DNA of 12,854 nt from DATJUF01 sp035524095 (GCA_035524095.1 DATKPK010000177.1:1-12854), one strand, 5' to 3'; counted from the first letter of the stretch, positions 1 to 7,447 are shown. Translations and numbers: made by a program. Notes: generated by a model from the letters alone, not told the origin.

Positions 1-1378
1 GTAAGACAGTCAATGTCTGGCTATAGAAGGAGTTGACTTGATTGTTGGGGTTGTTGCCGTCAAACGTGACGCCCCCGCTGCTGAAAGACGGCACAGCCTC
101 TTGGACCAGAGTGGTACCATTGGGCGAATACCAGAAATTAATGAAGGCGTTGCCGTCAACGTCGCCCATCATGAAATATGCGACTCCAGACTTGTTGGTT
201 CCCGTTGGCTGGCCGATCGCGATGCTTGAGCGGCTGCTACCCGGAATAAAGGACGTGAACGTCCCACCTTCGTTGGTTGATTTAAATATGCCACCGGAAT
301 TGGTGGAGTTACCCTCCAAGCCATCAACCGCGACATACAGGTTATGCGAGCCGCTGGCGTTAACGGCAGGATCGATCTCGACGTCATCTACTGGACAGGG
401 GTACGCAGTGCTCAAGATATAGCAGTCGCCCAGTGCCGTCGGCGCATATTGCGTCCAAGAGGCCCCGTCGTCTGACGATTCCCATAAGCCCGCCTGCGTG
501 GCATCGCTCTCGACGATACTTGCATCAGCGCGGCTGGCGCTGGAACCCCAGGTGGCACCGACGAAAATAATACCGTTCGCCGGATCCAATGCGATTTTAG
601 AGACGGCTACCGCGCCGTTGGCGAACGACGCCGGCATAATCTGAGACCAGGTGTTGCCGAGGTCGCCCGAACGGAAGACTCCCGCGCCATAATAATCATC
701 GAGGTTCCCATTGGGATTGCCCGTCCCGACGTACACTGTGCTCGGCGTGGTCGTGGTGTCGATTGCGATAGCCCCGATCGCTTCGCTGGGCTCACCGTTG
801 AAAATCTGGCTGAAAGTCAAACCACCATCGGCGCTCAGATAAAGTCCACCATTCGCCGATCCGGCAAAAATATAGTCTGTGTTATTCGAGGTCACATCTG
901 CCGGATTCGTGTCGACCGCTACTGAAGTGAATGCTCCCGCTCCGGGGTGTGGAGGACCAAACACGACTCCTGGGGCAAAGTAGGTTAGCAGACTGATCGG
1001 ATCTGGCCCCAGGAAATCCCATGAGCATAGTGCGGCATCGCTACACGCGGTCGTCGCCAAGGTTGCCGAAGCCAGTTTACGCGCCGATCCGGATGAGTCT
1101 TGTTCATTGACCTGAGTGATTGCATCCGTGAACCCGCCGGCGGGCAAGCCGTGAGCAAAGCCTTGTTTGGAGAGCCAGTACGTGCTCTGGGCTTTCAGTT
1201 CCTTCGCCGAAAAGGGAATATGCGTGGGACTGGTGGCAAGCGCGGAGCCGCCCGTTTGGGCACTGGCGCCACTATTCCGAAGCCCGATGGCAGGGATTGT
1301 TAAAATACAACCAATCACCACTAAAACTAACCATAGCCACCTGGTCGACCCTCGTTCCCGTTTGAAACGCTTAATCAC
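1..1378 (-). CDS. Secreted or anchored Asp-box (BNR) repeat protein, 3' end off window
   Basis: An open frame of 459 codons starts at GTG (1378) and continues past base 1 without a stop, so the C-terminus is missing. AGAGAGG ends 5 bases before the GTG, which decides the start. Residues 14-33 form a hydrophobic segment after a basic N-terminus: an uncleaved anchor or signal peptide. Four Asp-box motifs (S-x-D-x-G-x-T/S-W/F) follow: SADGGLTF (182-189), SGDLGNTW (237-244), SSDDGASW (301-308) and STNEGGTF (367-374), spaced 55-66 residues apart. Each would mark one blade of a beta-propeller, as in sialidase- and sortilin-like proteins. Runs such as YIFAGSANGGLYLS and STVYVGTGNPNG are typical of 'WD40/YVTN/BNR-like' exported proteins. 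No sialidase active-site Arg motif (RIP) is seen, so enzyme activity is not implied. It is the last gene visible in the minus-strand cluster and starts 37 bases after the preceding small ORF. Confidence 0.85.
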   Translation of the reverse strand, partial: MIKRFKRERGSTRWLWLVLVVIGCILTIPAIGLRNSGASAQTGGSALATSPTHIPFSAKELKAQSTYWLSKQGFAHGLPAGGFTDAITQVNEQDSSGSARKLASATLATTACSDAALCSWDFLGPDPISLLTYFAPGVVFGPPHPGAGAFTSVAVDTNPADVTSNNTDYIFAGSANGGLYLSADGGLTFSQIFNGEPSEAIGAIAIDTTTTPSTVYVGTGNPNGNLDDYYGAGVFRSGDLGNTWSQIMPASFANGAVAVSKIALDPANGIIFVGATWGSSASRADASIVESDATQAGLWESSDDGASWTQYAPTALGDCYILSTAYPCPVDDVEIDPAVNASGSHNLYVAVDGLEGNSTNSGGIFKSTNEGGTFTSFIPGSSRSSIAIGQPTGTNKSGVAYFMMGDVDGNAFINFWYSPNGTTLVQEAVPSFSSGGVTFDGNNPNNQVNSFYSQTLTVL

Positions 1379-1415
1379 GGAAGCCTCTCTTTCCCTGCTT
1401 GGGGAGCGGAATAAA

Positions 1416-1664
1416 CTAAGCCGCCACACGAACGCGCGATAGCAGGGCGATTCTATAATCGCTCCCCTCGTACCGCGCTGGATCGTTACGGCGAATCACG
1501 ACAATGTTCTTGTAATTCGTCACGGCCACATCGAGCCGCTCAGCTCTTCTTCTTAAATTAGGAAGACAAGCCTGCAAATCACCCAAAGAGCCCGAACGCA
1601 TCGCCGCCGCATCAACGCGGCGGCGTTTCAGATCTTCTCGCATGTGCTGCGTAACGGAGCCCAT
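1416..1664 (-). CDS. Small basic hypothetical protein, 82 aa
   Basis: The ATG at 1664 follows the stop of the SurA_N-DsbA-type gene (1670) by five bases, so it could be translated by coupling. The Shine-Dalgarno match upstream is poor: GAGAGGA lies about 16 bases away, inside the previous gene. The product is Arg-rich and soluble, with no signal peptide and no motif I recognise; the run NYKNIVVIRRNDPARYEGSDYR is the most protein-like part. Codon choice is mixed but not obviously random. It sits in the gap between two confident genes of the same strand and has the same direction, which supports it; lack of any recognisable family and the weak ribosome binding site count against it. Confidence 0.4.
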   Translation of the reverse strand: MGSVTQHMREDLKRRRVDAAAMRSGSLGDLQACLPNLRRRAERLDVAVTNYKNIVVIRRNDPARYEGSDYRIALLSRVRVAA

Positions 1665-1669
1665 CGTGA

Positions 1670-2854
1670 TCAGGAGCGGATCCTCTCGTGAAGCTTGTCC
1701 GAGCCGCGCGAATTGGACGGGATAGCAGAATTAGCGCTGGCAAACACCCGCGCCGCGGCTGCCTTGTCGTTCGCGGCCTCCTTCGATGATCGTGCAAGCT
1801 CGACATCGATGACGTCGGTGACCACATCTTTGGGGAGTGCGCCACTCAGATAGTAGCCGTTAATCAAGATCGTCGGCGTACCGCTGAAACCCAACGCCTT
1901 CCCCTCGTTGATGTTCTGCGTGACCACCGCCGCCTGGACGCCGGAATCCAGGCAACTGGCGAATTTGGTTTGATCAAGCTTCAGATCTGCTGCGGTTTTC
2001 TTCAGGCCATCAACCTGCAATTCGTTGACAGTCGTGCTCGCAAACAGTGCGTCGTGGTATGCCCAATACTGGCCTTGCTGGCCGGCGCACAATGCAGCTT
2101 CCGCCGCCTTCTCTGCGTATTGATGCATCGGCAAAGGGAAGTCTTTGTAAACGAACCGAATGCGGTCGCCGTATTGCTCTCTGATACTCGCCAAGGTTGG
2201 CTCCATCTGATGGCAATAAGGACATTGATAATCGGCGAACTCGACGATAGTTACCGATGCATCGGCAGTACCTACTGAGGGCGAATTGCCGGGCGTTACG
2301 TCAAGCCGTGGCGGCAACAGCGCGATCTTTACGCCTGCCGCCTTACGCAGGGACTCGGTGTAATCGTCGAGGCCCTTTTTCTCTTCGAGTTTCCGAACGT
2401 GCTCTATGATCTTTGGGCGAGCGTCAGCATAAGGCATCTGGGTCTGCGCCCCGAGATAATAAATCTTGATCGCCTCTTCGCTGGGGTCTTTGATGCGATC
2501 GTCAACATGCTTCTTGGTCAACTGATCGACCGTCAGATGCTCGCGGGCGGCTTCCTTTGCCAGAAGTTGATCGTCCACAAATTTCACGGTGGCAGTTCGC
2601 TCGGCCATGAACAGGCCGAACTTGGACGAAAGAATTTTCGATTTCGCGCCTAGAATTTCGTCCGGCTGTGCCTGCTCGACTTGGCCTAAAGTAATCTTGC
2701 CGCCCCCCACGATGGCTGCCACTTGGGAAGATGCGACATCACTTTGAGCCGACTCGGTATTGGTGTCAGCCTTCACGATGCGAGGGTATAGCCCACTCAA
2801 CATTACTAAAGCACCAATAAACACACGTGATTGCGCTGTCTTTAACATAGGCAC
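1670..2854 (-). CDS. Exported SurA_N-DsbA fusion thiol oxidoreductase
   Basis: The 394-residue product joins three parts. Residues 1-29 form a signal peptide (hydrophobic VFIGALVMLSGL, likely cut after the Ala at 29). Residues about 45-165 resemble the SurA/PpiC N-terminal chaperone helices (IVGGGKITLGQVE, then FVDDQLLAKEAAREHLTVDQL). Residues about 195-352 are a DsbA/thioredoxin-fold domain with VTIVEFADYQCPYC, giving the active-site pair Cys211-Cys214 (CPYC), and a cis-proline loop GFSGTPTILING (Pro327). A second cysteine pair (Cys256, Cys301) matches this subfamily. It should oxidise or isomerise disulfides in exported proteins outside the cytoplasm. The start is GTG at 2854, with GAAGG 8 bases upstream; an ATG two codons on (2848) is the alternative. 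The fusion is known in Acidobacteria and related lineages, so the architecture is not new. Its neighbours encode exported, cysteine-containing proteins, which are plausible clients. Confidence 0.92.
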   Translation of the reverse strand: MPMLKTAQSRVFIGALVMLSGLYPRIVKADTNTESAQSDVASSQVAAIVGGGKITLGQVEQAQPDEILGAKSKILSSKFGLFMAERTATVKFVDDQLLAKEAAREHLTVDQLTKKHVDDRIKDPSEEAIKIYYLGAQTQMPYADARPKIIEHVRKLEEKKGLDDYTESLRKAAGVKIALLPPRLDVTPGNSPSVGTADASVTIVEFADYQCPYCHQMEPTLASIREQYGDRIRFVYKDFPLPMHQYAEKAAEAALCAGQQGQYWAYHDALFASTTVNELQVDGLKKTAADLKLDQTKFASCLDSGVQAAVVTQNINEGKALGFSGTPTILINGYYLSGALPKDVVTDVIDVELARSSKEAANDKAAAARVFASANSAIPSNSRGSDKLHERIRS

Positions 2855-2910
2855 CGTATCTGCCTTCGGTTCTCTCTAAATGACTTTGGGGATTACGCGG
2901 AGAGTTTGGG

Positions 2911-2940
2911 TGTCGCCGCCGGACAGATCCGGCGGCAACA
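2911..2940 (-). terminator. 13-bp GC-rich stem-loop between two genes of the secretion cluster
   Basis: On the minus strand TGTTGCCGCCGGA pairs with TCCGGCGGCGACA across a 4-base loop (12 Watson-Crick pairs and one G-U). It begins 28 bases after the stop of the upstream secreted protein and lies 56 bases before the oxidoreductase start. No U-tract follows, so it is either a Rho-independent-like partial terminator or a 3'-end stabiliser that lets the first gene be expressed more than the second. Confidence 0.6.
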
Positions 2941-2968
2941 GTTGGTTAGTTAAAGGATAGAACTACTC

Positions 2969-3685
2969 TTATTGAACCGAAACAGACGGATCCGACCAGT
3001 TAGACGGGTCGCAGACGCCGTCGCCGGTGGCACCGATCTCTGAGCCAAGCACGCCCAGCGCATTCTGGATGGTGGCCAGATTGGCCGCATCCGGGTTGCC
3101 GTCGTCGGTGAACGGGAGCACGGTCGTGCCCGGCCACCAGATGCCATCGATTTCCGCCACGGTTACCGTGGAGATCCAGGCATTGACCGCAGTGATAGGC
3201 GTGATGGCCGCCGCTGGATCGCAAGTGATCCCTTCAGTCGTCGACGCGAAGGGGCTGGTGCCCGTGTTCGGCGTGCCCGAGATGATCTCGATTACTCCAG
3301 CCAAGCCGCCATCAAAGGCGCCCGCATAGAACGGGTTCTCAACCAGACTGGACGTGTAGAACGAGTAATCCTTATTCGCGCTCAGACCGACCGCACAAGA
3401 TTCCTGCAACTCCTGCGTCGTATCGAACACATAGATGAATGCGCAGGCATTCGCACCCGAGACGTTGTCCAGACGAACGGTACCATCGTCACCGCTGCCC
3501 CAATAGCCGAGGTCGAAATAGGTCGCCAGAAGCGGTCCCGGACCGGTTCCACCAGTGCTGCTGGAGATCGCGGCCTTCAGCTTCGCGTGAGCCGGCGCAA
3601 TCGCCGAGCCTGCGGCTACGAGAAGCGCGGCACCGGCGGCCACCCGCGCTGCTCCCCCTAGCAATCCCTTAACGTTGATGCTCAT
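2969..3685 (-). CDS. Secreted four-cysteine protein of unknown function
   Basis: I do not recognise the family. The product is 238 residues. The start is ATG at 3685, preceded by a strong GAGGAGAGAAGG; an in-frame start further upstream would add residues with no signal function. Residues 1-34 are a classic signal peptide (ARVAAGAALLVAAGSAIAP, cleavage after AHA at 34). The mature part is acidic, rich in Gly, Thr and Ser, and has four cysteines (81, 97, 155, 225), two of them in a repeated C-D-P motif (155-157 and 225-227), consistent with two disulfides. Runs such as LATYFDLGYWGSGDDGTVRL suggest beta strands. It has no cell-wall anchor or transmembrane segment after the signal. It is first in a minus-strand cluster with the SurA_N-DsbA-type oxidoreductase, separated by the stem-loop at 2911-2940. 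The strong ribosome binding site and hairpin suggest an abundant product. Confidence 0.8.
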   Translation of the reverse strand: MSINVKGLLGGAARVAAGAALLVAAGSAIAPAHAKLKAAISSSTGGTGPGPLLATYFDLGYWGSGDDGTVRLDNVSGANACAFIYVFDTTQELQESCAVGLSANKDYSFYTSSLVENPFYAGAFDGGLAGVIEIISGTPNTGTSPFASTTEGITCDPAAAITPITAVNAWISTVTVAEIDGIWWPGTTVLPFTDDGNPDAANLATIQNALGVLGSEIGATGDGVCDPSNWSDPSVSVQ

Positions 3686-4197
3686 ATCCTTCTCTCCTCC
3701 TGTTGGCCTTCCTGGGCGGAATTGCACCAGAAAGAACGTTTGAAATATTGCCTCTCGCGAGGCAGAGCGAAACCGGTTTTAGGGCGGACGTTTTTAGCTT
3801 TTGCGACGCTAATGCTGCGCTGGCCCGCCTAACATCGCAGTTTAATCTACACACATCTTCGTTTAAGCACAGCAGGTTGTTTGTTAATTTGTAGCGCTAT
3901 AGGGGCATCGATTTGGCTATTTTTCACCTTACGAGCGCTTTTAACCCAACGGAGTACTTATTCTGCCAACTGCAACACATCTGAACACTAAATTGTTTCA
4001 TATCGCATCAAGCGTGCTACCAAAACACGACGAGCCACGGCATAGTTAGTTGGCTCTCGCCCACGCCTGGAGGACTACCCCGCGAACGCCCCGAGCGAGT
4101 CCGGCGAGACCGCGATTGAGGGTAAACTAATCGCTCCTCAGGCCGCCTCAAGCCAGACTTAAGGCGTAAGCGCCACCGCTGCTGCAATTTACAGAAT

Positions 4198-4216
4198 TTT
4201 GGCGCAAAACGCCAAA
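4198..4216. repeat. Short perfect inverted repeat upstream of the regulator gene
   Basis: TTTGGCG and CGCCAAA form a 7-bp stem with the 5-base spacer CAAAA. It lies about 125 bases before the regulator start. It could be an operator or a remnant terminator; nothing decides between these. Confidence 0.35.
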
Positions 4217-4246
4217 GGTCGCAGCCTAAATCGAAGGGATACCGAG

Positions 4247-4272
4247 TTAATTTCAATTAACAGCGATTGACA
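4247..4272 (+). promoter_or_regulatory. FNR-type dyad TTAAT-N4-ATTAA followed by a -35-like TTGACA
   Basis: Bases 4247-4260 read TTAAT TTCA ATTAA; one further pair (G4246/C4261) can be added to the dyad. The layout is the 14-bp Crp/Fnr-family box TTGAT-N4-ATCAA with one symmetrical change in each arm. TTGACA follows at 4267-4272, six bases beyond. The best -10 at a 17-base spacing (GAAACT) is poor. The gene downstream encodes a Crp/Fnr-family protein, so autoregulation is a reasonable inference; direct binding is not shown by the sequence. Confidence 0.45.
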
Positions 4273-4340
4273 TAAAGAAAAGTCTGACTGAAACTGAAGC
4301 GTCTCTGCACAAGCCATTGCCCAACTCTGGAAAGATAAGC

Positions 4341-5165
4341 ATGCGCGCCATCGAACAGCGCATCACTAACGCCGCCGCCTCAGCTAACTCGATCCAGGGG
4401 CGCCAATCATCGGTTTCCACTATTGCTCAGCGTCCCCGTCCAGCCATCGCTGCCGACGTGCTCGAACGCCTCCGTTCGCGCATCAGCCACTGGCATTTGC
4501 CGGAGAATTTGCTTGAAGAGCTTTTTGGGCGGAACTCTCTACTATCGTATTCGCGAGGCGCGACGATTTTTCCGCAGGGCTCGCCAGCCGAAGTCGTTTT
4601 TCTTATCCATAAGGGCCTCGTGAACTTGTATTCCTACCAGCCCGACGGTAGCCGGGTGCTGATCCGTCTGGCCGGCCATGGCGAGCTGATTGGCTATTGC
4701 AATACGCTCGACTCCAAGGGGCGTGCCGTTCATATCCTTGAGGCTGTCAGCCGCACAGGATGCCAACTCGGGATGCTCACGCGCGATCAGCTTGGCAACG
4801 TCCTGCAAAGCCTCGACTCCAGGACCTTGATCCGGCTGATGGACGTCCTCAACTCGGCGTGGTCCGGTGAAATGCTTCGTTGGGCCACCTGCGTTCTGCG
4901 TGATTGCCGCGGTCGTCTGGAGTTAGTCTTCGCGGATCTTGCGCATCGGCTAGGCGCGCACGACGCCCGCGGTATCGTGTTGTTGCCCGAACTCAGTCAT
5001 CAGGACTTGGCCGAAATGACGGGCTGCTCACGCCCGATGGCTAGCCGCGTCATCGCCGAGATGCTCAAACAGGGTATTCTGGCTCGGCAGGAAGGCCACT
5101 ATATCGTCCCGGCCGGTTCTGAAATCGAGGCGATGCTTCCGGATTATAACCCGTCGCGCGTCTGA
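4341..5165 (+). CDS. Crp/Fnr-family transcriptional regulator
   Basis: ATG at 4341 is preferred because GGAAAG ends 6 bases upstream; an in-frame TTG at 4317 has no such site. The 274-residue product has an extra N-terminal tail of about 50 residues, a cyclic-nucleotide-binding-like beta-roll (about 53-150, with IFPQGSPAEVVFLIHKGLV and GHGELIGY), a dimerisation helix, and a winged helix-turn-helix (about 218-247, LSHQDLAEMTGCSRPMASRV). The recognition helix keeps the Ser-Arg pair of FNR-type proteins but has Pro where FNR has Glu. The cAMP-binding Arg-Ser-Ala signature is not conserved (GRAVH), and there is no N-terminal cysteine cluster for a [4Fe-4S] centre, so it is neither a classical CRP nor an oxygen-sensing FNR; the effector is unknown. 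Cysteines at 120, 141, 184, 189 and 229 (approximate) leave redox sensing possible. Confidence 0.9.
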   Translation: MRAIEQRITNAAASANSIQGRQSSVSTIAQRPRPAIAADVLERLRSRISHWHLPENLLEELFGRNSLLSYSRGATIFPQGSPAEVVFLIHKGLVNLYSYQPDGSRVLIRLAGHGELIGYCNTLDSKGRAVHILEAVSRTGCQLGMLTRDQLGNVLQSLDSRTLIRLMDVLNSAWSGEMLRWATCVLRDCRGRLELVFADLAHRLGAHDARGIVLLPELSHQDLAEMTGCSRPMASRVIAEMLKQGILARQEGHYIVPAGSEIEAMLPDYNPSRV

Positions 5166-5196
5166 ACGGCCTGTCTCGCCAAGGCAGTTCCAGAAA

Positions 5197-5219
5197 GGCT
5201 TACCGCATCGCGGCAAGCC
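5197..5219 (+). terminator. Stem-loop after the regulator gene
   Basis: GGCTT-A-CCGC and GCGG-C-AAGCC pair (nine pairs, one A-C mismatch) with a 3-base loop ATC. It starts 31 bases after the stop at 5165 and is not followed by a U-tract. It probably marks the 3' end of the regulator transcript. Confidence 0.45.
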
Positions 5220-5293
5220 AGCATTCTCTTGCGCGTGAGCGCCACTTGCGCGCATCGTTGAGGGCTGTGAACTAAAACCTTTGGAGGCTTCCT

Positions 5294-5686
5294 ATGAGTG
5301 TTGAAGAGAACAAAAAGATCGCAGCGGCTTTCTTTGAAAATCTGAGCAGTGGCAATGGCGCCGCGGTGATGAACGCGTTGGCCGACACGGCGACGTGGTG
5401 GGTTGCAGGTAATTTCGCCTTGTCTGGCACCAAGACCAAGCAGCAGTTCGCCGAATTGGTCGGCAGCCTCGGCCCAAAAATCGACGGCCCCCTAACTATC
5501 AGGCCCACCGGGGTCACCGCCGAGGGAGAACGCGTCGCGGTCGAAGCTGAATCTCACGCCAAAATGAAAAACGGCAAAATCTACCACAACCAGTACCACT
5601 TCTTGCTTGAAATTCGAGACGGGAAGATTCAGTCGGTCAAAGAATATCTCGACACTACGCACGCCGCTGACGTCCTTTGCGGTTAA
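5294..5686 (+). CDS. NTF2/SnoaL-like (ketosteroid-isomerase-related) protein
   Basis: The ATG at 5294 has GGAGG 6 bases upstream. The 130-residue product fits a single NTF2-like cone-shaped domain: an N-terminal helix pair (EENKKIAAAFFENLSSGN, then VMNALADTATWWVAG), a middle strand-helix part (KTKQQFAELVGSLGP), and C-terminal strands (VAVEAESHAKMKNGKIYHNQ, HFLLEIRDGKIQSVKEYLD). The last motif, D-G-K-I-x-x-x-x-E-Y-x-D-T-x-H, is typical of the SnoaL-like group annotated as ketosteroid-isomerase-related. Members bind small hydrophobic ligands; some are isomerases or cyclases and many have no known substrate, so I give no reaction. There is no signal peptide: it is cytoplasmic. It lies 128 bases after the Crp/Fnr-type gene on the same strand, with a hairpin between, so it may have its own promoter. 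Confidence 0.88.
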   Translation: MSVEENKKIAAAFFENLSSGNGAAVMNALADTATWWVAGNFALSGTKTKQQFAELVGSLGPKIDGPLTIRPTGVTAEGERVAVEAESHAKMKNGKIYHNQYHFLLEIRDGKIQSVKEYLDTTHAADVLCG

Positions 5687-5717
5687 GACGCAAGCCGCAC
5701 AAGATCGCCTGATTAAG

Positions 5718-5742
5718 CTGCCGGAGCGTAACGCGCCGGCAG
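5718..5742. terminator. Stem-loop between convergent genes
   Basis: CTGCCGG-A-GCG and CGC-G-CCGGCAG pair (ten pairs, one A-G mismatch) around a 3-base loop TAA. It begins 31 bases after the NTF2-like gene stop and lies between convergent genes, so it may serve both directions. No long U-tract is seen on either side. Confidence 0.5.
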
Positions 5743-5859
5743 TCGCATCTGAGGCTTAAGACCGGCGTCCAGCGTAGCGAGATCGAGTTCGGCACTTGGG
5801 ATTTGCTCTTTCCGGCTCACACGATGGGGAGTTTTCGACAATGAAGGCTTACGTAACGC

Positions 5860-6330
5860 CTAGCGTTTGCTGTTGCCGCGACCGTTGGGGTGTCTGCGGA
5901 TAACCAGTGCAAGCCTACCCCGACGGGGTTGCGGCAAAGCAGCCAGGGACGTTGCCGCTAGTACGCGCCCGCGTGGATTTAGTGGGGGCCTACGCAGGAT
6001 CGAGCCTGGCGCAGTAGCAAGCTTCTGGCGTGCGGCGGCCTCTTTTTTTTCAGACAGCTGATCGGCCTTGAGCATTCCGAAAAATGCTGCGTCGGCGAGC
6101 ACGACCTTTAGCAATGCAAAGACTACGACACACAGGGTCATCGGCACAGCTTCCGCCCATGAATCCGAGCCGGCGACCACCACTGCCACAGACATAGCGA
6201 CCGCGGTGAGTGTGAAAGTTCCGACCAGTACGACTAGCGAACGGCGGGATTCCTCGGCTTCGCGCGCCGATTTTGCCTTCGGCTTTGATGCCACCGCGCG
6301 GCGGCGAGCTAATTGTACGACCGAGCCCAT
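5860..6330 (-). CDS. Small hypothetical protein with two membrane helices
   Basis: I do not recognise the family. The 156-residue product has a basic charged N-terminus (1-30), two predicted transmembrane helices (about 31-53, LVVLVGTFTLTAVAMSVAVV; and about 62-86, VPMTLCVVVFALLKVVLADA), a charged linker (QLSEKKEAAARQK) and a long Arg- and Pro-rich C-terminal tail. Both ends are strongly positive, so both tails probably lie in the cytoplasm with a short outer loop. The ATG at 6330 is preceded by GAGGA at a 4-base spacing. A plus-strand open frame covers part of the same stretch (6068-6361), but it is low in hydrophobic structure and less protein-like. It converges on the NTF2-like gene and is not obviously part of the catabolic operon that ends 251 bases upstream. 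Confidence 0.55.
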   Translation of the reverse strand: MGSVVQLARRRAVASKPKAKSAREAEESRRSLVVLVGTFTLTAVAMSVAVVVAGSDSWAEAVPMTLCVVVFALLKVVLADAAFFGMLKADQLSEKKEAAARQKLATAPGSILRRPPLNPRGRVLAATSLAALPQPRRGRLALVIRRHPNGRGNSKR

Positions 6331-6365
6331 CGGATCCTCGTCCAGCCTTGCTTGGCGTTAATTTA

Positions 6366-6406
6366 GCCGCCGGATCACTCTGTTTTTGCTGATACCACCC
6401 GGCGGC
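6366..6406. repeat. 8-bp inverted repeat with long loop
   Basis: GCCGCCGG (6366-6373) and CCGGCGGC (6399-6406) are perfectly complementary, with a 25-base loop holding a T5 run. It lies 3' of the dihydrodiol dehydrogenase gene and 5' of the membrane-protein gene. The 11-mer GCCGCCGGATC here also occurs in the minus-strand arm of the hairpin at 2911-2940. Its role is unknown. Confidence 0.35.
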
Positions 6407-6580
6407 CCGTTGCCGTCACAGAGGTGGTAAGCGCTATCTTCGCCGCATCGATGCAGTCTTGTAAAGCCCGCGCTAACATAACCGACTGGCCGCGGTGAGC
6501 GACAGCGTTCGCTTGCAAACCCGCCTGCTACGAATCCCGAGCCAAGCGGTTATAATACTCCGGGTGCCTGCGCGTTTAGC

Positions 6581-7393
6581 CTACAGCGACCCGCCACCCC
6601 CGGCCTTGTGGAACCCTCGTACGCCCATCCCACCGTCGCAATTGATTACGCTGCCGGTCGCCGTCGAAGAATTGCTCTCCGAGGCCAGTAACACATAATG
6701 GCCGGTGTAGTCGCGCGGCTGCGGCATCCGCCCAAGCGGGATGAATTTCTGCACAAACTCGTCCTGTGGAATTGACGAAATTGAGCGCTGCTCCATCCCC
6801 AACGCGCGCGGGCCTCGAATATCGGACGGTATGGCACCCGGCGCCACCCCATTCACGCGGATTTTTGGCGCCAATTCGAAAGCAAGTTGCCGGATCAGTC
6901 CGACCACCGCATGCTTCGACGCGGTATAGAGCGGCCCACCGCCCGCCACATAAAAGCCAGCGTTCGATACAGTGAAAATCATATTTCCACGCGTCTTGAG
7001 CAATTCCTGCACGACTGCTTTCGCTCCGAGCATATACCCCTTGACGTTGATTCCGAACAGTTCGTCGAACGCGTCGCCAAGCTTCTCGGCAGGGATTTTT
7101 ACTAGAGGAACTGAGTAATCCCAAATTCCCGCATTGCCGACGAAGCAATCGAGGCGCCCGAAGCGCGCGACTGTATCCGCTACCGCTCGGTGATTGTCTG
7201 CATAGCTCGTTACATCTCCGGTAATGGCTATAATCCGGTCGCCGAATTGATCACTCAGCTCATTATTCCGATCAGGCGATCGCTCGAGTACTCCGACGGT
7301 CGCGCCTTCTTCGATAAAGCGTGCGACGATCGCACGTCCGAGGCCCGAACCACCACCGGTCACCAACGCGACTTTACCTTCGAGCCATCCCAT
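6581..7393 (-). CDS. bphB: BphB/TodD-type cis-dihydrodiol dehydrogenase (SDR)
   Basis: Oxidises a cis-dihydrodiol of an aromatic ring to the catechol with NAD+, the second step of biphenyl/benzene-type degradation, in the cytoplasm. The 270-residue product is the usual family length. It shows the Rossmann motif TGGGSGLG (12-19), D60 in GDV, NAGIWDYS (88-95), and a full catalytic tetrad Asn116, Ser143, Tyr156, Lys160 (INVKGY, TVSNAGFY, YTASKHA). FELAPKIRVNGVAPG, GPRALGMEQ, GRMP and the ending GGMGVRGF are hallmarks of BphB rather than of general SDRs. ATG at 7393 is chosen because AAAGGAAG sits 5 bases upstream; the GTG two codons earlier would overlap that site. It is the last gene of a minus-strand block behind a dioxygenase beta subunit, 84 bases downstream of it. 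The true substrate could be another monocyclic or bicyclic aromatic. The symbol is by family, not proven function. Confidence 0.88.
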   Translation of the reverse strand: MGWLEGKVALVTGGGSGLGRAIVARFIEEGATVGVLERSPDRNNELSDQFGDRIIAITGDVTSYADNHRAVADTVARFGRLDCFVGNAGIWDYSVPLVKIPAEKLGDAFDELFGINVKGYMLGAKAVVQELLKTRGNMIFTVSNAGFYVAGGGPLYTASKHAVVGLIRQLAFELAPKIRVNGVAPGAIPSDIRGPRALGMEQRSISSIPQDEFVQKFIPLGRMPQPRDYTGHYVLLASESNSSTATGSVINCDGGMGVRGFHKAGGGGSL

Positions 7394-7447
7394 CTTCACT
7401 TCCTTTATCGCTGATGCGGGCCTCGATGGCGTGCTTGCACGAGGCTT

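Larger units (their letters stand above)
3686..4340. other. 655-base divergent intergenic region
   Basis: No convincing gene lies here; short open frames on either strand (for example 4017-4256 minus) lack a ribosome binding site and any family resemblance. It must hold the promoters for the secreted protein to the left and the Crp/Fnr-type regulator to the right. The clearest elements are a dyad and TTGACA hexamer near 4247-4272 and a small hairpin at 4198-4216. The stretch 3840-4020 is visibly more AT-rich than the genes. Confidence 0.6.

Noticed and set aside
4017..4256. Minus-strand open frame of 79 codons in the divergent intergenic region
   Set aside because: Arg-rich, no ribosome binding site, covers the dyad and hairpin upstream of the regulator gene; more likely non-coding.
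5841..5903. Short plus-strand frame starting MKAYVTP, like the start of zinc-type alcohol dehydrogenases
   Set aside because: It stops after 20 codons, continues into a Cys/Arg-rich run with no dehydrogenase motif, and overlaps the end of the membrane-protein gene.
6551..6556. Perfect TATAAT on the plus strand, a possible antisense promoter into the dihydrodiol dehydrogenase gene
   Set aside because: No -35-like hexamer lies at a workable spacing, so a single hexamer match is not enough.
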